64,000 bases of DNA from Earliella scabrosa (Eukaryota; Basidiomycota; Agaricomycetes; Polyporales; Polyporaceae), in NCBI GenBank assembly GCA_022605405.1, contig JABYQQ010000026.1:248001-312000 (forward strand). The letters run 5' to 3'. The translations under genes were made by a program, and so were the position numbers. Shown here piece by piece: positions 55,004 to 64,000 of the stretch. The notes beneath the pieces were generated by a model. The model was not told where the DNA came from. It did no database searches and was given only the letters and a program-made list of their open reading frames with translations. How positions within the stretch are numbered: the stretch's first letter is position 1; each line of letters starts with the position of its first letter.

Positions 55004-57442
55004 ATGAACGTGACGAGGTGGAGGAGGGGGAGGGCGTCCCCGGCCCTCAGCCTTTCTATACGCCTCGGGCCACAGCCTCAAACCGTACTGGCGCCAGGAT
55101 ATTGCAGTGTAGGCCTTCCGAACGAAGAGCAGTTGTGGCGTGAGGGTCACGACCCCCGTACGGCGGCTGGCCTCTTGTCCTTCGACGAGTCATTGCTCAT
55201 GATTGAGTAATTCAGATCTCACCGGCTGTGCAATCCAACGACACGAATGCCCTGCAACCCAACCACAAGAAGCGAAGACGAACCTGTCTTGGGCGCACCA
55301 GAGAGATGTGGCGATCTAGGCCCTTGATTGTCAAGCCACAGCCAATCGAAGCTCATCATCCACAGGTCCCGCGAAGTCGATACTGAACGAAACTCCGCTT
55401 GTACCGGCACGGGTCGGATATAATGCCGACGTTGTATCCCGAAGGACGCTTCGGGACGAGTTCGTAGACCAGCAGAAGCTGTTAAATGTCAGAATGTTCG
55501 ACAAGTGATGGAGAAAAGAGGACGCACCGTTGAAGCCCGAGACATCTGACTCGCCGGGTGATTCGAAGGGTTGTTCCGTGACTGACGCACGTAGCCCGTC
55601 AAGGGCCCCCAATGGCGCATGCACATCTGACAATCAACACCACACATACAGTGCTCGTTGAGCCTGCTTGCTCAACGCGCCGCAGCCTGATAGGGATTCG
55701 ACTGAACCAATCGTGTCGAGGAGAGAGAGCCCAGGCCGTTCCTGTGGCGGGTTGGGTCGAGAACGTCCGACGCCGCCCAATCCGGCAACACGTCCAATGA
55801 TGAGCGTCGGCCAATCGTCAGCGTTGGCCAATGGCAACTTCGAGCCAATGGCAAGACGTGCAACGTAGATAGGTCGGCGGAATACTCCTGGACTCCATGG
55901 TCTGGACATGTCTCATCGAAGCTGTCCGGGAGTTGTGGTACCGACCGCGATGGCCAGACCCGCAGCTTGACAGCGGGCCCTGCTGGGAGAAAAAGATGAG
56001 TGGTCTGGTCCTCGGGAGGCAATGACGTTGGGTTCTCACCGAATATGTGCTCGTCTGGGGCATAGTTGCGACATGAGGAAAACGTGCATCTCGAACCAGC
56101 AGATTGCGAGATGGAAGATTTGAATCTTTCGGCGCGTTGTGCGAGCATAACCCTGTAGTGGTATTGCAAGGCCAAGGCTACACGCTGTAGAAGCAGGGCA
56201 GACCTCATCAGCCAGCTGAACGAGAGGAGTATAAGTAGAGCGGGCGTACTTTCGTCTCCACCATTTCGATTGCATAGCTCAGACGTGCGACTACTCCCCG
56301 TCAGAGCGTTGGTCCAGACCCAGTGACAAAGAGAGTGGCAGACCGTTCTGGCCACACCTGCCCTTCCCAGCACACAGGTGAACCTCCCGCTTGCAATTTG
56401 CAAAGTCCGGTAACAGCCTAGAAGCAATGATACGAACTCGAAGCGAACAACTGAGCGTTGCTCGTCTAGACCTCTGGAGACCGAAAGGGCCGAGACCTCG
56501 CGACGTCGAGTTCTAGTGATAGTTGGGTCGTTGACTTACGCGACGCGGGCGCACCCATGAGACTGCGCTGTCAGACGGAAGTCGGGAGTCTGGACCTGCG
56601 GTGGACTTATCTCCGTTGAACACGGCTGGATCTGGTCTCTAGTGCACACACAAAGCCGTCAGTGACATTCTAGACTGGGATATGGCTTCAGGGACGTACG
56701 CATGACAATCGACGTCGACGTCAGCGATAATTGACCGGCGGGGCGTGCGAGCGGTGGGTCTCATATTGCCCTGGCCTGGACTTGAGACACTGGATCCAAT
56801 TGACACAGATATCCACGACGAAGGTTGTGTCCGCCTCAGAGAACACGGCCCAGACTTCGGGTTGTTATTTCAGTGATTTTTGAGTACCAGCATCCTGCCC
56901 ATGTGATGAGAACTTACGACATGGTGAGCGACTGGGAAACAAAGACACACCTGTTACGAAGCGGATGTCCACATCTACGCCGAGGGTCCATCGCCCGAAA
57001 CGTGCAGCATGAAAGTGATTATATTCTAGACCCGAATAGATACAAGCTGAGATGTACTGAACCACCGTCCCGTCCTCCCTACGAGATCAGTTGCGCAGAG
57101 AAGACATGAGGGCGCTGAGACGTCCGAGTTGATCTTGACACAGCATGACACTCGAACAACCGCGTAGAGTAGTGCAGTTATGAGCAACTTTGGGGAAAGG
57201 TCTTGCTGTGTCGCCGCACGAAGAGAAGTTTGCTGGCGCCGAACCGGGAGGATATATTGCGGAGCCGTGGGAACTTTAGGGCCGGGTCGCGCAGACTTGT
57301 CGCGTCATGACCGTGACGTATACGAGCGTGTACAGCCGCGTACTCGCCACACTGCTCGCCTTCATCGTCGACGATGGCTACCGGACACATCTAACTCGCT
57401 ATTGCATGTCCTTGGCTACCTGCTATCTGGAACGAATACTTC
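55004..57442. other. 2.4-kb region with cryptic open frames, mostly minus strand
   Basis: No gene could be assembled with confidence. The minus strand has a 251-codon frame at 55672-56427 containing a hydrophobic stretch (ALLILLSFSWLMRSALLLQRV) and then protein-like sequence (GPAVKLRVWPSRSVPQLPDS). A further frame at 55331-55633 (VTEQPFESPGESDVSGFN, with a donor gtgcgt after it) may be a downstream exon. The 5' exons of the WDR7-like gene could also lie at the right end. Confidence 0.35.
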
Positions 57443-60400
57443 ATGTCTCCAAAGCTGGAGGAATTCTTGCTCGCTGTTCCAGTCACAGTTCCTCCTCATC
57501 ACAGCGGCAAAGGCAAGGCGAACATCGACTTGGTCCAACAGAGCTTTTCTGTTGCGTCTGCTTCCTGTCTACTGCCATGGGGGCTACAGCCAAGTGAACC
57601 GCGTCCACAAGAGTCGCCGGAGGGTCTTACCGCGCAAGGCATCGCTGTCGGATGCAAGGATGGTTCGGTCTTTCTCTTGCGACCTTCAGGACGCGCGACC
57701 ATACCGACTATTCAGCCCCCGTCGAGTCCGCCTATCGAACCGATTACCTCACCTACCGCTACTCGACGTCACATCGGTCTTGGGCGGCCACCTTCGCGGT
57801 CAGCTTCACCCTCCTCGACCAAGAGCTCACTCTCGCCTTTCCATGTCACCCGTTCTCGCATCGTCTCGTCCGTTACCACAGAACAGGCAGAAGCGCCAAA
57901 GAACTATGTGGACTTCGAGGAGGAACAAGAGAAGCTGCGGGGAATGTTGAAGGGCAAGGGCCATCGGGAGAGACACACCTCCATATCTAGGACGCGTCCT
58001 GACTCCGTCCTTGAGAAGATCCTCCCCACACCGACTACATCCAACCCCGGAAGCAGTTTGCGGAAAGACGACACTCGTAGCTATCTATCTTCTGCACTGT
58101 CTCCTACTGCATCAACTCTATCGCTGTCGACGTCAAGCCCGCCATCCCCCGCACTCGCACCTGTCGCATACATCGATTCGTATTCCATGAACCCCCATTG
58201 TCACGTCTTTCCTCCCCACGCCGGACCCAACCGTGCTGTATCATCACTCAAGGTGCATGAAAGTGGCCGCTATGTTACGTGCCTCAACGAGGCAGGGTCA
58301 GTAGCCTTACTTTCGCAGCTATCCGCTCATGCTAACATCCTCTGGATAGCGGACTGTCCGTACACTCTACCTTGGATGGGGGATGTCTCGCTTCTGTCAT
58401 GATAGAGCATAGACAGGGACCTAGTACCTCGAGTGGTAAGACCGGAGCAGCACCGTCCATGTTGTGGGTCTGGCGAACATTACTTGTAGCTGCATCTGAA
58501 GAGGTGCGCCGCCTTGCCCTCAGCAGCTTCGCTTTGCTAATCACTAGTACTGTCCATGTATCCATACTACAGTCAATCATACTCTTTGCTTGTGCATCCC
58601 CTGATGAGTTCTATCCCGTCGTCCAGTTTGGTGATGCTGGATCCGACTCGGAGATTCAGTCCCTCGTGGTAGCCTATGAATTACGGCTCAGCGCAGATGC
58701 CCAAGTTGCAGAGGCGGAGCTCGAGCACGCGGGGCAATGGGTGTTGGATGCCTCAACGAACTCCATCGGCCTTCGTGCGAGCGAGGACGGTACGTGTGGG
58801 CTGAATCGCCGTCAGTTGCCAAGAGCTCATCCGTCTGAAAGGTCTTTTGACACTCTTCTACGCCAACGCGGCCGGACATCTCATCTCTCGTTCTCTCAAG
58901 GTGAACGATGCACTCCCGACCCCACCTCCCGAATTACCGGAGTCGCATTCGTCTACCCATTTGCCCCTACCAAACCCGTTCAAAGTTCTGAAGTCTCTAT
59001 CCACCGACCACATTCCGGACACCATCCATGAAGCCAAAGTCGCACGCATAGAGCTTGGATATGAAGTGGACAACGGCGCGATTGACTTCACCTCAACACT
59101 CTGTGGACTCCGAGCGCACGGTACTGAAGATGTCCGTCTTTGTGCGTGGTCCTCTGGCTCGATGCTTGTATGTGCATCATCTCCGTCGTGTTCCTTCTTC
59201 GTCTTACACGATGAACGTTCTCTAGGTGTTGCAATGGACAGGGGACGCACTCACAAGGTCGTCAGAGATTGCCGTGTCTGGCATCCAGGACGTACGATGG
59301 ATCGACCATGACTCGTTCTCCGCTCTGTTCCCCGTGAGTGTATGCGCCCGACAGCCGGTCCCAATGCTCATTGGACGCAGGAGCGTGTTGAAGTCCATCA
59401 TGTCTCATTAATGCCTGAGAACGAGCAAGCCAGTCAATTGCGGTGAGTGTTGCCTTCACCCTCATCTCCGAATGCTCATGTGTCTCTCATAGGACGCGAT
59501 TATTGCAAACTATTCCCGTCACATCTGGAGATGCCGCTGCGCTCGCCCCTGGCGGCCACGTTGCCTCCACGCACGCGAAAGACGGTCGTCGCAGAGTCCA
59601 CTACACATCCATAGACCCTGCAATCGTCGATCCAAGCGCGAAGAAGAGGACAATATGGAAGGCGCCCAAGGATCCATCTGTGACCCAATCATCGTCTCGC
59701 ATCTCTTCGATGCTTCCTCTTGAACTGGATGCGATCGTTCTTGGCTATGGTACGTGGGTCTCCGTTGCTCAATTATGGATTCTGAAGCATGACCAACGTA
59801 GCCGATGGCACTGTGGCGCGCTCATCCCTGCCCGAGATAGTGCGAGATTCTTCCGGCTCGTCACAGAAGTCAGACATTCCGCTTCCGGGTGCAGTCGTCA
59901 CCATGGATGTCGTGACGAACTCCCGGACGGGCGAACGCGCGCTCGTCGGCGGCGCGGACGACGGCACGATAGCTATCTGGTCACTCGAGTACGTCAGTTA
60001 AGCTAATATGCGTCACCTCGCTTCCGTTGCCTGACGACCGTATACTCTCCCACTCGTTCGACTCGACTCTCTCAAGCACGCTCAAGCTTTGTGCGCGGTG
60101 GACGTTCTTTACGACTCCGCTCGCGCGTGTCATCGCGCTCGAAGACGAGAAGGTCGGCCGCCTCCACGGGTGCGCGTTATGTATCTCACAGGACGGGACG
60201 ATAGCGGTGATCGCCATAGACGGGTACCAGTTGTGAGCACTCTCTTCCACTCGCTCGGGGCTATGCTGCCCGCATTTGCGCTCATTACGTTCCTTCATTG
60301 TTCTCCCGTAGCGTCTACCTCGTCCCCGCTTCCGCGGCGCCGTTGACGCGAGTATGCCTCGGAGAGGATAACCTGCTGCTAATCTACGGCGACGGCCGGT

Positions 60401-62656
60401 CGCGTCTGTGGGACATCCGGACGAGGGAGTTCTGGCGCTCGATGAGCCTCGAGAAGGCCGAAGAGCTTGTGCAGCAAAACGGCTGGTTCGAATGGTATGT
60501 ACCTGCGCGGGCTCTTTCGGGCGCGGACTGCGATCATGCTTACCTCCGCGGCAGGGCCATCGGCGGCTTGCCCGAGCACAGGGACGTGTTGTCCACGCCC
60601 TCCCACGACGCCCCTGATGCCGGTATGTGTTTGGCGCCATCTATGAATGCTATCGTAGCTTATTCCGAACGACGTTCAGCGTCAACGCTGCTGGTGGACA
60701 TCTCGACGCTTTTGCGCCAGTTCGCGTCGAGCGCCGCACTGGCCGGATCGAATGCAGCGGGGTTCAGTCCGAAAGCGAAGCTCGAGTATGCGCGGGCGTT
60801 GCTGTCGGTTCTCCTTACGTTTGGGGTCAGCGAGGGCATTGATAGCGTATGCACGGAAGGCCTGTCTGTGTCGCCGTATCCTTGCGCCGTTGGTTTGACA
60901 AGGTATGACACCCCGCCGGTCGCACATGCATGAGACTGACCTGTCGGTGGCGACAGCGCGGATTCTGCGTTCTCACTGCTGGCTCAGCCTTCGCCCTCGA
61001 GTGCATGGACGATTTCCCCGGAAGCTTCTGCAGATCGTGCGCTAGCCATCTTGTCGATCCTCCAATATCTCTCGCAGTTCGAGGGTATGTGGACTATGTT
61101 TGCTACGCTGCACTGCCGCCGCTAACTGTGGTGCAGATCTAGCGCAGGACGCTAACACGGTGATAACATTCTACGCCGCCTCTGTTGGCCAGGTAGTACA
61201 CGAGGCCTATCAAGCTCCAAGCCTCCCGCGCCTCGGGCACCATCTCCTGCACACGCTATGTGAGTACAGTCTCATGGCCTGACACGCGGCTACGGGGTGC
61301 CGAAGCTAACTGTGTTTGGAACAGCTGCAGAGATACGACACGCAGCCCGGCTGCTGTTCGATGCTGGGGTTGCGAGGCTATCTGACCAGGAGACCACAGA
61401 GATGGTCGAGCGCTGGCAGGAACACCGTGAGTGTGTCCCGATCGTGTTTCGGGCGGTTTCTCACAACGCCTTCCCCGAAGTGCCCGCGCTGAGACCGGAG
61501 AAGGAACGTGACTGGAGTCATAGCGCGCTGGCGGTGTGCATATGCGGTTTCATCGCGGTCGACAAGTACAGTCTGCTGCCGACGAGGTCAGTCGTTTGCC
61601 TTGATATGGAATCATGCTTCTCACAAGGGGGACGCCTGCAGTACGCTGACCGATATCGCCAAATCCATCGCGGTGTACTTGCACGACGAGACCTCGCCGC
61701 ACCGGTCGCTCGCGATTGACTTGTGTTCGCGCGGCTTCCAAGTATGGCAGCAATACGTCGACGCGGTCGAGATGCTCCGCGCGCTATTCACGCTCGCCAC
61801 GACCACAAAGAAGGAGGCGATCTCGGTCCCCAACATCGGGGTCCAGGCGCGAACCGCGGTGCTGCAGATTGCTGCGAGCAACACGCCGCTGTTCATGACG
61901 ACACTGGCCATCGACATCCTGCACCCGCGCAGCGTTCAGCACCGCAAGTCCGTGATGCAACTCGTCATTTTTCTCATTCGCAAGAAACCGCTCGTCCTGT
62001 ACAGCAATTTGCCGCGGCTGGTCGAGGCCATCGTCAAGTCGTTGGACCCGAACTCGAACGCCACGAGAGAGGCGGTTCTGGACTCTGCGACCGAGATTCT
62101 GAGCCATATTGTCCAGACGTGAGTCCGCATTTGATCGCATTGGTGAGCAAGGGGTCTAGACTCAGGCGCTCCACCGTAGGTTCCCGACCGTGGATTTCCA
62201 CATGGGGTCTCAACGCCTGGCGGTCGGGACGAGCGAAGGCGCTGTCGTCATGTACGATCTGAAGACTGCGACACGCCTGTACGTGCTGGAAGGCCACAAG
62301 AAGAGAACGACGGCCTGCAGCTTCTCTCCGGATGGCCGTCGGCTGGTGACAGTCTCCCTCGAGGAGTCGGACGTGCTGGTCTGGAAGGTGGGCTCGAGCT
62401 TCACGAGCTTCTTCATGCCGGGCGCGCCTCCGCGCCAGGGGCATAGCGGGTCCGAGCCGTTCAAGACGCTTAGCTTCAACATCGGCGACGCTGGTGCGTG
62501 ATGTCCCGGCTGTCTATCTGGTAGCCATGGCTGATGCGTGTGGCCTCAGCGAGCATGAGCCTGGAAGCTACGCTTGTGAACGTGCAGTTCGAGTGGACGG
62601 CTGACAGGAGTGTTAGACTGAAAATCAAGGACAGCACCTTGACATTCAGTACATGA
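57443..62656 (+). CDS. WD40 protein related to WDR7 / rabconnectin-3 beta
   Basis: WDR7-type proteins work with DMXL/Rav1-type partners in V-ATPase assembly and endosomal acidification. The 5' part reads FLLAVPVTVPPHHSGKGKAN and IAVGCKDGSVFLLRPSG (a WD-like repeat), then a Ser/Pro-rich insertion and YVDFEEEQEKLRGMLKGKGH. Further repeat-like segments include NRAVSSLKVHESGRYVTCLN, MLWVWRTLLVAASE, ALVGGADDGTIAIWSLE near 59930-59990, and LLLIYGDGRSRLWDIRTREF near 60380. A helical region follows (61740-62120: LAIDLCSRGFQVWQQYVDAV, NAAREAVLDSATEILSHIVQ-like). The C-terminal propeller piece is MGSQRLAVGTSEGAVVMYDL, YVLEGHKKRTTACSFSPDG and EESDVLVWKVGSS. The last exon reads EATLVNVQFEWTADRSVRLK to the stop at 62654-62656. 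About 18 introns; many junctions approximate. The start at 57443 is the first ATG in frame; upstream exons are possible because animal WDR7 has a longer N-terminal propeller. Confidence 0.75.
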
Positions 62657-63962
62657 GTAGCTCGTACACATACTTGGCACGCACGCTATGAAAACGCGAC
62701 TCGAGCTGCTCACGAGTGCAGTGGCCCTCAGACGCGTGTTAGGCACGACCAATCAGGATCGCGCGTGTTCAAAGCGTGCCGCGTTGCTACGAGTCAGCCT
62801 CGATATTTCAAGACAGCACGGGCAGGACGGCGGATTCCAGTTGCCTCGTTCTGGGGGACGGAGGGGCCGGGAAGATCCTGTCGCTGAGAAGCTGGTGAGC
62901 ATGTCCAGTATGGTTAATCGTGACTTCCACAGCTTCCATCTACTCATTCTTATCTGAGATCTGTCCGAGGCGTGCGGGTGCCTTCGCACCCCTCCGTCTT
63001 CCGGAAGGCGCCACCTCCGAGGCCGGTGTGTACGTACGAGGGCGTCCGACGGTGCTGCCTTCCGACGATATAGCGTTCGCCTGGCGTGCGCTTCGGATGC
63101 CTTGCGGGCTCTTGCCCGCTCACGCCCAAGGAGTGGCAGAACATCATCTCCGCTCCACGGGATTCTCGGCTTTCCCAGGAATCTCGAATATCGAATACGG
63201 AGCCCATATTTAGACGGCGAGCGAGCGCGAGACTCGAAGGCACCTATTCCGGGTAAGATCGCCATGACGGGTTCCTCCGCTGCGATCTTGGCCAGCGAAT
63301 GGTGATCGGTCCTCAGCGTGCCCGCTGTGATTTTGCACGGTGCTTGCGCCGCTGACATCGCTTGCCATTCAGTTTGTGAAGGGCGAGAATGAAGACAGCC
63401 TCGTCATTGCGCTCCTAGATGGGCTGTTGTGCTCGCCGCTGCGTTCCTGCTACCCATGACGATTTGTCAAGGACGATACCTTGAGGCTAATTGAGGGACC
63501 TGAGTGCATTGAGCTCAAACTGCTCTACCGTGCCTGCACCAGCAGATACATGAACTCTCATGTTGCCACTTGGTACGCATCGCCTCCGCACTTCAGGATG
63601 GGCTATACTGAACTATGGAATCTTTCTATTCAGCTCACTGCGGCACATCATTGAGGCGGGATGTGTCGAAGTTGAAGCGACCTGTCGCTGAGCGGAGCGA
63701 CGTCCAAGTCCTCGGGATCCGATTAATCTTACACACGGACGTGGGATGCCTCTCCTCTCGGCGGTAGAGAGCCCATGATCAAACGGACTGCTCGGATGGA
63801 GCCTCATGGCACATATAAGACATGCAAGATGTTGATCCATTCCCTCCATCCTCGGAGCGTTCCTGGAGAACAGGCTCGAGTTCTCCTTCATCTCGTTTTC
63901 ATTCACGGTAAATCCTCCAACGTATACCCTTGCTCCATTCTTTGTCTCCATATATCCTCGTC
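62657..63962. other. Intergenic, 1.3 kb
   Basis: 3' flank of the WDR7-like gene. A 201-codon frame at 62753-63358 (-) is Arg-rich with no motif and is probably not coding. The right end holds promoter elements for the gene starting at 63963. Confidence 0.45.
63814..63820 (+). promoter_or_regulatory. TATA-like element before the right-edge gene
   Basis: TATAAGA (in cacatataagac) lies 149 bases before the ATG at 63963. A possible intron donor (gtaaat) after cattcacg near 63910 could shorten the leader. Confidence 0.4.
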
Positions 63963-64000
63963 ATGACTGCCCATGCCGCTACGACCATGCCCGACTTCAC
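63963..64000 (+). CDS. Probable 5' end of a gene running off the window
   Basis: ATG at 63963 follows a pyrimidine-rich leader (ccatatatcctcgtc) typical of fungal 5' UTRs and opens a frame MTAHAATTMPDF that is still open at base 64000. A TATA-like element is at 63814. Only 12 codons are visible, so the product cannot be guessed. Confidence 0.4.
   Translation, partial: MTAHAATTMPDF

Noticed and set aside
62753..63358. 201-codon minus-strand frame near the right end
   Set aside because: Arg/Ser/Pro-rich without motifs, overlapped by other frames on both strands, no splice partners.

Overview
The window looks like nuclear DNA of an Agaricomycete (mushroom- or polypore-type basidiomycete). Nearly every gene is broken by many GT-AG introns of about 45-100 bases. 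Two genes encode FunK1 kinases, a fungal family expanded in these organisms. Others encode a self-sufficient P450-reductase fusion, a DUF6534-type multi-span membrane protein and several single-pass membrane proteins with Ser/Thr/Pro-rich tails. No rRNA, tRNA, CRISPR or intact transposon was recognised.

Layout. 1-3364 (+): 3' part of a CYP505-type P450/reductase fusion. 4017-7326 (-): two tandem single-pass membrane proteins with Ser/Thr-rich ectodomains. 7607-9514 (-): FMN-dependent alpha-hydroxy-acid oxidase. 9515-14553: gene-poor, with two small membrane-protein genes (11051 and 13654, +). 14554-20034 (-): two tandem FunK1 kinases. 21303-23610 (-): RBM25-like splicing factor. 24449-27174 (+): secreted, probably GPI-anchored GH37 trehalase. 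28045-31997 (+): two tandem aspartic-peptidase-like proteins. 32097-34711 (-): BRF1, the TFIIIB subunit. 34909-35345 (+): tentative small gene. 36209-38535 (+): DUF6534-type membrane protein. 39377-40775 (+): uncharacterised, F-box-like N-terminus. 40838-47085 (-): three tandem MDR reductases. 48160-49724 (-): Msp1/ATAD1 AAA ATPase. 50640-51212 (+), 51796-53219 (-), 54464-55003 (-): three more small membrane proteins. 57443-62656 (+): WDR7-like WD40 protein. 63963 onward (+): probable start of another gene.

Working together. Conserved housekeeping genes (RBM25, BRF1, Msp1, WDR7-like) alternate with lineage-specific tandem families: the two Ser/Thr-rich membrane proteins, FunK1 x2, aspartic-peptidase-like x2 and MDR x3. 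The most unusual pattern is a recurring gene design. Five separate genes (11051, 13654, 50640, 51796, 54464) each encode a small membrane protein whose first transmembrane segment is split by a phase-1 intron. Several window proteins of this single-pass kind also carry PPxY or LPxY motifs in the tail, the type recognised by WW domains of Rsp5/NEDD4 ligases. Gene models were spliced by eye: terminal exons and some internal junctions are approximate, and start and end are the outer limits of the coding region, introns included.
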